Shown here one piece after another: positions 1 to 5,578 of a stretch of DNA of 6,876 nucleotides. The notes below the pieces were generated by a model, which did no database searches, was not told the origin of the DNA, and was given only the letters and a program-made list of their open reading frames with translations. The stretch is from Alphaproteobacteria bacterium (GTDB lineage: Bacteria > Pseudomonadota > Alphaproteobacteria > Thalassobaculales > Thalassobaculaceae), in contig JAPKDN010000177.1 in NCBI GenBank assembly GCA_028822575.1, forward strand, positions 1-6,876. The letters run 5' to 3'. The stretch's first letter is position 1. Every line of letters begins with the position of its first letter. Position numbers and translations under genes: made by a program.

Positions 1-1016
1 CGCACGGCTGGCAGGCTAGTCTCGGTCGCGGTTGGAGCCTTGTCGATGATCGGACCTTCGTTGGTTCCAACGGCGGTGCGCTGCCGCAAGAGTACGATGC
101 TGATTCGCCGGTTTTCTGGCGCAAGGAGATCGTTCGGCTCGATCGGATCACGATCGGCCATGCCGACGATCTGGGCAATCCGGCTTTTGGCTACGCCCAA
201 CTGTTCGAGCGCTCGGCGGCTTGCGTTGGCTCGATCGGCTGAGAGGTCCCAATTCGTCCGTTCCGAACCGGCAGCAAAGGGCCGAGAGTCGGTATGGCCC
301 GATATCTTTATCTTATTCGGCAGCTTCTTGATGATTTCGGCGACCTTCGCGAGAAGCTTGCGCAGGCGCTCTTCCATATTCGCACTCCCCAACGGGAACA
401 ACGCGACTTTTTCCTGGTCAAGTAGCTCTATACGCAGACCTTCTGGCGTGGATTGAATCTTCAGGCTTTCAGCGATTTCCTTTAGTTCAGGGTCGTCGGA
501 GTCCTCGACGGCCTGGCGTATCAATTTTTCCGCCTCGGTGAATTGGGCGGCCTCTCGTTCAGCCTCCTGTTGTTGCAGCAATTGCTCGAGCTGTTCCTGA
601 CTGATTGTGCCTTCCTCGTCCGCATCGCTGCCGGTCTTGGACTCGATATTCTCGGGGTCGTCGGAATCTGGGTCGTTGGATTCGGTATCTTCCGCCTGGG
701 GGCGCGCGACCTCGGTCGTGCTGATCATCGGAGGGGAGGAGGCGGTTTTGAGCGCGCCGGGTTTGGTAATCGAGGTGCCGCCAAGCACGCCGCCAGAACC
801 GCTTCGGGTCGAGCGCGAAATCGCGGTCGGGTCAAAATAGTTGGATATACCCATTTTCTGTTCTTCAGTCGTGGCATTTAAAAGCCACAACAACAGAAAG
901 AACGCCATCATGGCGGTCACGAAGTCAGCATAGGCAACCTTCCAGGCGCCACCGTGGTGACCGCCATGGCCGCCCTTCTTGACCTTCTTGATGACGATGC
1001 TTGCTTGTGCGTCCAC
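1..1016 (-). CDS. motB: Flagellar motor stator protein MotB (3' end outside window)
   Basis: MotB anchors the flagellar stator to peptidoglycan and, with MotA, forms the ion channel that drives rotation. 338 residues are visible and the frame is still open at the window edge. The N-terminus is basic and rich in Gly/His (KKVKKGGHGGHHGG, residues 10-23). A single membrane helix follows at about 27-47 (AYADFVTAMMAFFLLLWLLN); Asp31 matches the essential ion-binding aspartate (Asp32 in E. coli). Residues about 102-136 form an unusually acidic linker and 139-170 a Gln/Glu-rich, probably helical stretch. An OmpA-like peptidoglycan-binding domain spans about 195-312, with SGHTDSRP at 239-246 and NWDLSADRA at 255-263. 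The GTG start at 1016-1014 is chosen because an in-frame TGA lies at 1040-1038, no other usual start lies between, and the next ATG (residue 36) falls inside the membrane helix. A weak GGGGCG ribosome site sits 8 nt upstream. The gene lies 80 nt downstream of motA on the same strand. Identification is secure. Confidence 0.96.
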   Translation of the reverse strand, partial: MDAQASIVIKKVKKGGHGGHHGGAWKVAYADFVTAMMAFFLLLWLLNATTEEQKMGISNYFDPTAISRSTRSGSGGVLGGTSITKPGALKTASSPPMISTTEVARPQAEDTESNDPDSDDPENIESKTGSDADEEGTISQEQLEQLLQQQEAEREAAQFTEAEKLIRQAVEDSDDPELKEIAESLKIQSTPEGLRIELLDQEKVALFPLGSANMEERLRKLLAKVAEIIKKLPNKIKISGHTDSRPFAAGSERTNWDLSADRANASRRALEQLGVAKSRIAQIVGMADRDPIEPNDLLAPENRRISIVLLRQRTAVGTNEGPIIDKAPTATETSLPAV

Positions 1017-1030
1017 TAATTTCGCGCCCC

Positions 1031-1050
1031 GGTTTGGTCAACGCCAAACC
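1031..1050 (-). promoter_or_regulatory. Stem-loop in the motA-motB gap, next to the motB ribosome site
   Basis: A perfect 7-bp inverted repeat, GGTTTGG (1031-1037) and CCAAACC (1044-1050), encloses a 6-nt loop. In the motAB transcript it ends immediately before the GGGGCG ribosome site of motB. No T-run follows on the minus strand, so it is not a typical intrinsic terminator. It may stabilise the message or tune motB translation; the role is inference. Confidence 0.45.
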
Positions 1051-1096
1051 TATATTGTGATGTCTTCCGACCTAAAGTAGAGAGGGTAAGCAAACA

Positions 1097-1957
1097 TCAT
1101 ACCGAAGGCAGGGAGGCGACCGCCTCTTCGACCTCGAAAAAGGACGGACGGTCCTTAGACATGAGGGTTTTTCGAGCAAATTCGATCGAAACGGAGGGCG
1201 CATAGCCCGATACATGAGCCAACAATCCCGCTTTGATACACGCCATATACTTGCTATCAGCCGCAAATACATTGGCCATATTGACCGCTAGAGGCGAGAC
1301 AATGCCGTATGCCAGGAAAATACCAAGAAATGTTCCAACCAACGCGCCACCAATCAGCTTTCCGAGGACTTCTGGCGGTTCGGAGATCGATCCCATCGTC
1401 TTTATGATGCCCAAAACGGCGGCAACAATGCCTAGCGCCGGGAAACCATCTCCCATAGTCTGGTAGGCGGTAACGATCTGTGCGTCCTCAGCGTGATGCG
1501 TTTCCAGTTCCTCGTCCAAAAGATCTGCCAATTCGTGTGGATTATCTGTTCCCAGCGTCATCATCCGAAGATAATCACACAGGAATTCCAACGCATGATG
1601 GTCCGATGAAAATTTTGGAAATGCCTGAAAAAGCGAGCTGTCCTCGGGCCTTTCGATATGTGTCTCGATCGCCAACATGCCTTTTGTCTTGGCGAGCCTG
1701 AAGATCGCGTACAACAAGCTCAGCAGTTCAAGGTAATCGTCTTTGTTGTATTGCGGGCCCCGCAACGCCGCCTTGAAGGCACGACCTGATTGACCCAGAA
1801 CGAATTTTGGGTTGGCGACGATATAAGCACCAACGCCCGCGCCACCGATGATCACCAATTCGAAAGGCTGCCAGAGGGGGCCAAGTTTCCCGCCCATGGC
1901 CATATAGCCACCGATCACGCTACCAATAACTATGACCCAACCGATAATGACAAACAT
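1097..1957 (-). CDS. motA: Flagellar motor stator protein MotA
   Basis: MotA is the inner-membrane stator subunit that couples ion flow through the MotA-MotB channel to torque on the rotor protein FliG. The 286-residue product is close to the E. coli length (295). Counting from the ATG at 1957, membrane helices lie at about 1-20, 31-48, 171-190 and 200-222, with a large cytoplasmic loop between the second and third. The family signature is present: DGFPALGIVAA (Pro173) and GTFLGIFLAYGIVSPLA (Pro222), the two functional prolines, at the same numbers as in E. coli. Glu98 in the loop, preceded by basic residues (Lys90, Lys92), matches the charged patch facing FliG. The frame extends two codons further to a TTG at 1963, but GGGAGG at 1964-1969 abuts that TTG and is 6 nt from the ATG, so the ATG is preferred. 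It is first in an operon with motB. Confidence 0.97.
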   Translation of the reverse strand: MFVIIGWVIVIGSVIGGYMAMGGKLGPLWQPFELVIIGGAGVGAYIVANPKFVLGQSGRAFKAALRGPQYNKDDYLELLSLLYAIFRLAKTKGMLAIETHIERPEDSSLFQAFPKFSSDHHALEFLCDYLRMMTLGTDNPHELADLLDEELETHHAEDAQIVTAYQTMGDGFPALGIVAAVLGIIKTMGSISEPPEVLGKLIGGALVGTFLGIFLAYGIVSPLAVNMANVFAADSKYMACIKAGLLAHVSGYAPSVSIEFARKTLMSKDRPSFFEVEEAVASLPSV

Positions 1958-1963
1958 GAACAA

Positions 1964-1969
1964 CCTCCC
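1964..1969 (-). promoter_or_regulatory. Ribosome binding site of motA (decides start)
   Basis: GGGAGG on the minus strand ends 6 nt before the ATG at 1957. It directly touches the in-frame TTG at 1963, which is too close for initiation, so the site supports the ATG as the start. Confidence 0.75.
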
Positions 1970-2000
1970 AGTGATTGCCCGGACGCTATCGTTCGAACCA

Positions 2001-2063
2001 GCCCTCTATTGATTATCGCTCCATTTGCGGTGATATGCAAAGATTAAGCGGCAATCTATTGAT
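2001..2063. repeat. Paired direct repeat TCTATTGAT around the motA promoter
   Basis: The 9-mer TCTATTGAT occurs at 2005-2013 and again at 2055-2063, exactly 50 bp apart. The match extends left as GCnnTCTATTGAT (2001 and 2051). One copy overlaps the candidate motA -10 element and the other lies just upstream of its -35. This spacing could suit a regulator binding both copies; chance is also possible in this AT-rich stretch. Confidence 0.35.
2012..2040 (-). promoter_or_regulatory. Candidate promoter for motAB
   Basis: On the minus strand, TTGCAT (2040-2035) and GATAAT (2017-2012) are separated by exactly 17 nt, a sigma70-like layout with 3/6 and 5/6 matches. Transcription would begin near 2005, giving a leader of about 50 nt before motA. 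The core CGATAA also resembles part of the FliA (sigma28) -10 element GCCGATAA, but no TAAA -35 element lies 15 nt upstream, so a flagellar-sigma promoter is less likely. Confidence 0.4.
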
Positions 2064-2141
2064 AAATCATGAATTATGTTAAAAAAATCGAGCTTTAAGT
2101 CGCCTGAAATAATCGCGTTGGAGATGCTCGGTCGGAACGGA

Positions 2142-2170
2142 TTGAAATGCGGTTTCGGAAAAGTGATAAA
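2142..2170 (+). promoter_or_regulatory. Candidate promoter for the flavin reductase gene
   Basis: TTGAAA (2142-2147, 5/6 match to the sigma70 -35) and GATAAA (2165-2170, 4/6 match to the -10) are 17 nt apart. Transcription would start near 2177, about 100 nt before the preferred start codon at 2278. No terminator or operator was recognised in the leader. Confidence 0.4.
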
Positions 2171-2264
2171 AGCATCGGCGTTCATGGGGGCGCCGTCGAC
2201 CCGAACGCGTGGCCAGGGAGGTGGATCGATGATCTGTGAGACCTGGGGATGGCGGAACGGCGAT

Positions 2265-2271
2265 GGGGGAG
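2265..2271 (+). promoter_or_regulatory. Ribosome binding site of the flavin reductase gene (decides start)
   Basis: GGGGGAG ends 6 nt before the ATG at 2278. In-frame upstream starts (GTG 2236, ATG 2263, ATG 2272) are respectively without a good site, overlapping it, or directly abutting it, so 2278 is preferred. Confidence 0.65.
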
Positions 2272-2277
2272 ATGGTC

Positions 2278-2751
2278 ATGGCGATTGATCAGCGCGACTT
2301 TAGGGACGTGATGGGCATCTTCGCGACTGGCGTTACAATAATAACGACCAGTGTTGATTCGGTCGCGCACGGCATTACCGCAAATTCGTTTACGTCGGTG
2401 TCGCTCGCCCCTCCGCTTATGCTGTTCTGTCTTGGTAAATCGTCGACGAATTTTAATGCGTTCATGGAAACGGATAATTTCGCGGTTAATATCCTGGCCT
2501 TGGATCAGGATAAGCTTTCGACACATTTCGCGACGTTCGAGGGCGATCGATTCGATGGAACCGCGTGGACCCACTGGGATACCGGCGCGCCGATTCTTGA
2601 CGGTGTGGTCGCGGCGGCAGATTGCGTTTTGGAGGCCCGGCACGACGCTGGCGATCATGTCATCATAATTGGACGAGCGGTGCGGGCGGAAAGCCTCTCG
2701 GACGCGGAACCATTGCTTTACCATCGTGGTAAATATGCCGGTCTAGCTTGA
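2278..2751 (+). CDS. Flavin reductase, HpaC/FMN-binding split-barrel family
   Basis: Members of this family use NAD(P)H to reduce free FMN or FAD and hand the reduced flavin to a partner oxygenase, as in two-component aromatic or sulfur-compound monooxygenases. The 157-residue product covers the whole single domain at the usual length of about 160. Family features in order: FRDVMGIFATGVTIITT (8-24); GITANSFTSVSLAPPLMLFCL (32-52), the flavin-binding core; STNFNAF (56-62); FAVNIL (68-73); the GDH motif at 125-127 followed by IIIGRAV; and LLYHRGKY near the C-terminus (146-153). No partner oxygenase lies next to it: motAB diverges on the left and a pseudogene follows on the right. The substrate pathway therefore cannot be read from context. 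The two oxygenases further right are iron enzymes that need no reduced flavin. The family call is strong; the specific role is unknown. Confidence 0.88.
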   Translation: MAIDQRDFRDVMGIFATGVTIITTSVDSVAHGITANSFTSVSLAPPLMLFCLGKSSTNFNAFMETDNFAVNILALDQDKLSTHFATFEGDRFDGTAWTHWDTGAPILDGVVAAADCVLEARHDAGDHVIIIGRAVRAESLSDAEPLLYHRGKYAGLA

Positions 2752-2783
2752 GGCCGTGGCGGCAATATCTAGAAGGTTCGGCC

Positions 2784-3327
2784 TTAGACCTCGGTGCGGC
2801 TGTGTAGGTGGGATTCGAAGCCTGTGGCTTCATCGGTTTCCAAGGCCTCCATTACATATTCAGCATTTTGGGTCTCGATGACCGGATCGAGCTTGGCTAA
2901 TTCGACTGGGCCGTCCCGGAAAAACTGATTATTGTAGATCCTGATTATATTGCCACCTCGATTGCCGATCATCCCGCTGATGCGCGCGAGCACTCCCGTT
3001 CCGGCGTTGATTTAGCCCAGTACCCGCATGAGCGGGCCATTTGAAACCAGCCCTCTCATATGAGTTGAGGAAAAAAGACCCGGAAATTGGTATTGTGGCC
3101 ACAAATTACGGTGGCCAAGGTTTTCCCAGCCAGCCCGTTCTGGAACCTCGTCAGGGCAGGAAAAGCCAGCGGCCCTCGACAAATAGCTTCTGCTCTTCGG
3201 CAAAGCGATAAATCACACCTTCCAGTTCGGCTTCCTTGTTAAGGAAGATATCATCGACCAAATCGGAGCTGATGCCCTGCGTGATTTCACCGGGCGCCGC
3301 TACCACTATACCTTTGGCCATGGCCTA
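2784..3327 (-). pseudogene. Degraded threonine ammonia-lyase (IlvA/TdcB type), C-terminal part with ACT domain
   Basis: Read on the minus strand in changing frames, this stretch follows the C-terminal half of a PLP-dependent threonine dehydratase. From 3321 to about 3172 one frame gives MAKGIVVAAPGEITQG, then LVDDIF and EEQKLFVEG, matching the family's GIAVKxPGE, LVDDV and QKLVVEG blocks. Frames then shift around 3110-3172. GKTLATVICGHNTN follows (family GKTVxVVLCGGNID). Near 3060 the frame breaks again where CTCATATGAGA has two extra bases; removing AT restores PQLMRGLVSNGPLMRVLG (family LMRGLVRDGRL). An in-frame TAA at 3014-3012 interrupts the linker, and the ACT domain continues as GVLARISGMIGNRGGNIIRIY to the TAA at 2786-2784. 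A further in-frame TAG lies at 3327-3325. The N-terminal catalytic half with the PLP lysine is not recognisable, so the remnant cannot be active. Whether the isolated 69-residue ACT ORF (GTG at 2993) is expressed is unknown; no ribosome site was seen. Confidence 0.85.
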
Positions 3328-3786
3328 GGCGTGTAAGCTTGGTGGCTGCCCGTCGTTCGCGTCGACGCTGAAAAACCCAGATCTCCGAACTTAGAGTTCA
3401 AGGCCGTGCGAACAAATCCGCAACTGCTTGTCTTGGAAACGGGATGCAGTACAGCGCTATGCCTTAGAGGGCTTGTCCAAGGATTTTATCTTGGAGCAGG
3501 CCGACAAAATCCAGTAATGCAGCGTTGTCGACCGGGCAGATAAGCTCCGATTTCTTGAGAAGTTTTGTGTAGGCTGGCGTCCATGAGTGTCTGAAAAACT
3601 TGATCGCCGATATTCACGCCTACTCAAACAAATGCCAGGGTATTCTAAGGGTGAGCGCCAAAGAGGGGCTGCATCTGCGACCCGACAGCCCACATTCTAC
3701 GGTTAAAAAGGCTCTGTGGACTTAGCTAATACCGGACTGTAGCTTTACCAGCAACAAATCACCTTATCTATCAGGAGACGCTTCGG
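3328..3786. other. Region without an intact gene; possible degenerate coding remnants
   Basis: No complete gene is supported here. On the minus strand, about 3361-3380 reads FFSVDANDG, which may be a further trace of the threonine ammonia-lyase gene. Around 3470-3620 two minus frames are coding-like: VNIGDQVFQTLMDASLHKTSQ in one, and VDNAALLDFVGLLQDKILGQ ending at a TAA (3469-3467) in the other. They could be one gene broken by a frameshift, but the family is not recognised. The last 70 bases before 3787 must hold the promoter of the cupin gene unless transcription comes from further left; no convincing -35/-10 pair was found. No transposase or clear inverted-repeat ends were seen. Confidence 0.4.
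3773..3777 (+). promoter_or_regulatory. Ribosome binding site of the cupin gene
   Basis: AGGAG lies 9 nt before the ATG at 3787, supporting that start codon. Confidence 0.7.
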
Positions 3787-4353
3787 ATGTTTGAGATTGA
3801 CCAGTTTTGCGCTGATTGCCGGGTGGCAATGAAGGAGAGCGATCAGGAGCGCGCGGTGCGCGATGTTGTCACGCGCGCAGTATCGGATCCGGCGTCACTC
3901 ATGCGTGACATCGGTGAGCCGGATCGGGCCGGGGTTTTTACATTGCACCGCTCCGACGACCTCACAGTTCTAAACCTGATTTGGGGCCCAGAAATGACCC
4001 TTTTACCGCACGACCACCAAATGTGGGCGGTTATCGGCATCTACCAGGGACGTGAGGAGAATACTTTTTATCGGCGTTCTCATGAGGATGGGCTAACCAA
4101 ATTAGGACTCAAAAGCATGGATGCAAAGGACTGCAGTTATCTCGGTGAGACGGCGATCCATAAGGTTTACAACCCTCTGACCAAGCTAACCGGCGGACTG
4201 CATGTGTATGGTGGTGACTTTTTTGGCACGCCGCGCAGTGAGTGGGATCCGGATTCCTTTGAGGAGAAGGCTTACGACGTAGAGAAAAACGTTGGGCTTT
4301 TCGACCTATCGAACCAGCGAATGGAAGAGTTGAAGCGTTCCGCTGCTGAATAA
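3787..4353 (+). CDS. Cysteine-dioxygenase-like cupin (thiol dioxygenase family)
   Basis: The 188-residue product resembles small cytosolic cupins related to cysteine dioxygenase and 3-mercaptopropionate dioxygenase, which use Fe(II) and O2 to turn a thiol into a sulfinate. The first cupin motif is LNLIWGPEMTLLPHDHQMWAVIGIYQG (two segments, 62-88), with His75 and His77 as the expected iron ligands. AIHKVYNP supplies the third ligand, His125. LHVYGG at 138-143 matches the SHY catalytic region, with His139 and Tyr141 in place but Gly137 where the serine is expected. Position 82, matching the cysteine that forms the Cys-Tyr cofactor in mammalian enzymes, is valine, as is common in bacteria to lack that cysteine. 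An AGGAG site precedes the ATG. The M20 amidohydrolase gene follows 52 nt downstream on the same strand, so the two are probably co-transcribed and may share a pathway. The fold and metal site are well supported; the substrate is not known and the protein may not be a cysteine dioxygenase. Confidence 0.85.
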   Translation: MFEIDQFCADCRVAMKESDQERAVRDVVTRAVSDPASLMRDIGEPDRAGVFTLHRSDDLTVLNLIWGPEMTLLPHDHQMWAVIGIYQGREENTFYRRSHEDGLTKLGLKSMDAKDCSYLGETAIHKVYNPLTKLTGGLHVYGGDFFGTPRSEWDPDSFEEKAYDVEKNVGLFDLSNQRMEELKRSAAE

Positions 4354-4394
4354 GCCAAATCACCACTAACGCCGATTAGGCGCCGTGATCGATT

Positions 4395-4399
4395 AGGAG
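4395..4399 (+). promoter_or_regulatory. Ribosome binding site of the M20 amidohydrolase gene
   Basis: AGGAG ends 6 nt before the ATG at 4406. A nearer ATG at 4401 is followed at once by TAA and lies only 1 nt from the site, so it is not a usable start. Confidence 0.7.
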
Positions 4400-4405
4400 C
4401 ATGTA

Positions 4406-5578
4406 ATGCCGATTATCAACCGCATCGCCGGTTACGCAGAGGAACTGACTGAGTGGCGCCGGCACATTCATCAGAACCCAGAGCTGGGTTTCGAAGAGTT
4501 TGAGACGTCGGATTACGTTGCTTTGAAACTCGAGGGGATGGGGATGCAAGTCCACCGGGGGTTGGCTGGAACCGGTGTCGTGGGATCGCTCACGGTGGGG
4601 ACCGGAGAGGGGGCCTCGATCGGATTGCGGGCGGATATGGATGCCTTGGCTATGCAGGAGAACGCGGAGCATACGCATGCGTCGGCTAATCCCGGAAAGA
4701 TGCATGCCTGTGGTCATGACGGGCACACGACGATGCTGCTCGGTGCGGCTAAGTATCTGGCTGAGACCAAGAATTTCTATGGAACCGTCCATTTCATCTT
4801 TCAACCGGCCGAGGACGGCCTGGGTGGAGGGAAAAAGATGATCGAGGATGGGCTTTTCGACGTCTTCCCCGTCGAGGAGGTTTACGGCATGCATAATATG
4901 CCTGGGATCGCGCTAGGAAGTTTCGCCGTGTCTGCTGGCCCAATGATGGCGGCGCGTGATAATTTCGAAATTATGGTGCGAGGTAGGGGCTCGCACGCCG
5001 CCATGCCACATCAAGGTGTGGACCCGGTTGTTGTTGGCTCGAGCATCGTCATGGCCCTGCAAACCGTTACAAGCCGTAATCTCGACCCGCAGGAAGCCTT
5101 GGTCATCAGCGTTACCCAGTTCCACGCCGGGACAACAGCGTTCAATATCATTCCGGACGAAGTTACGCTCAGAGGAACCTGCCGGGTGTTCAGCGGTGCC
5201 ATCCAGAAGAGCCTGCCGGAACGCATTACCCGAATCATCGAGGGCGTGGCGGCGGCCTATGGCGCCACGGCAGAGCTGATCTATGAGAACGGTTATCCAG
5301 CCACGGTAAACGCCGATGGCCCGTCGGAATTCTGCGCCGATGTCGCCGGCGAGATCGCCGGTGCGACAGGAAATGTGAATCGTGCGCCGCTTCCCTCGAT
5401 GGGGGCCGAGGATTTCTCTTACATGCTTCAGGAAAAGCCTGGTTGCTATATCTGGGCCGGCAATGGGGACTCGGCGGGCCTCCATCACCCTAAGTACGAT
5501 TTCAACGATGATTTATTGACTATCGGAGCTAGCTACTGGTCGAGGCTGGTCGAAAAGCGATTGGTCAAAAGCCTTTGA
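4406..5578 (+). CDS. M20 family metallo-amidohydrolase (hippurate / IAA-amino-acid hydrolase type)
   Basis: Enzymes of this family are cytosolic two-metal hydrolases that cleave N-acyl amino acids, releasing an acid and an amino acid. The 390-residue length is typical and the protein appears complete. Visible motifs: WRRHIHQNPELGFEE (17-31), LRADMDAL (74-81), MHACGHDGH (99-107) with metal ligands Cys102 and His104, FQPAEDG (132-138) with catalytic Glu136, GMHNMPG (161-167) with His163, SMGAEDFSYM (331-340) and LHHPKYDFND (359-368) with the last His ligand. The lid/dimerisation domain occupies about 185-295, including GRGSHAAMPHQGVDP (193-207). Asp137 stands where most relatives have a second Glu as metal ligand, a conservative change. 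It follows the cupin gene by 52 nt and likely shares its transcript. Its last 66 bases overlap a possible small minus-strand gene. The family is secure; the natural substrate, perhaps an N-acyl or amide form of the thiol used by the cupin, is inference. Confidence 0.93.
   Translation: MPIINRIAGYAEELTEWRRHIHQNPELGFEEFETSDYVALKLEGMGMQVHRGLAGTGVVGSLTVGTGEGASIGLRADMDALAMQENAEHTHASANPGKMHACGHDGHTTMLLGAAKYLAETKNFYGTVHFIFQPAEDGLGGGKKMIEDGLFDVFPVEEVYGMHNMPGIALGSFAVSAGPMMAARDNFEIMVRGRGSHAAMPHQGVDPVVVGSSIVMALQTVTSRNLDPQEALVISVTQFHAGTTAFNIIPDEVTLRGTCRVFSGAIQKSLPERITRIIEGVAAAYGATAELIYENGYPATVNADGPSEFCADVAGEIAGATGNVNRAPLPSMGAEDFSYMLQEKPGCYIWAGNGDSAGLHHPKYDFNDDLLTIGASYWSRLVEKRLVKSL

Noticed and set aside
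40..881. Plus-strand open frames of 60-138 codons over the motB region
   Set aside because: They are antisense to a clear MotB reading frame and show no recognisable protein features.
2182..2724. 180-codon minus-strand frame opposite the flavin reductase
   Set aside because: Arg/His-rich antisense shadow of a well-supported family protein.
2771..2788. Small inverted repeat AAGG/CCTT after the flavin reductase gene as a terminator
   Set aside because: Only a 4-bp stem and no T-run follows on the plus strand.
3093..3104. Perfect 12-bp palindrome TTGTGGCCACAA
   Set aside because: It falls inside the pseudogene where it encodes the ICGHN block matching a conserved family position, so its sequence is explained by coding origin.
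4401..4408. ATG-TAA minimal reading frame overlapping the M20 start codon
   Set aside because: The ATG is 1 nt from the ribosome site, too close to be used; likely coincidence.
4673..4682. Palindrome ACGCATGCGT
   Set aside because: Lies within the M20 coding region; short, and explained by codon content.
4913..5488. 191-codon minus-strand frame opposite the M20 gene
   Set aside because: Antisense to conserved M20 motifs; no domain, signal peptide or ribosome site.
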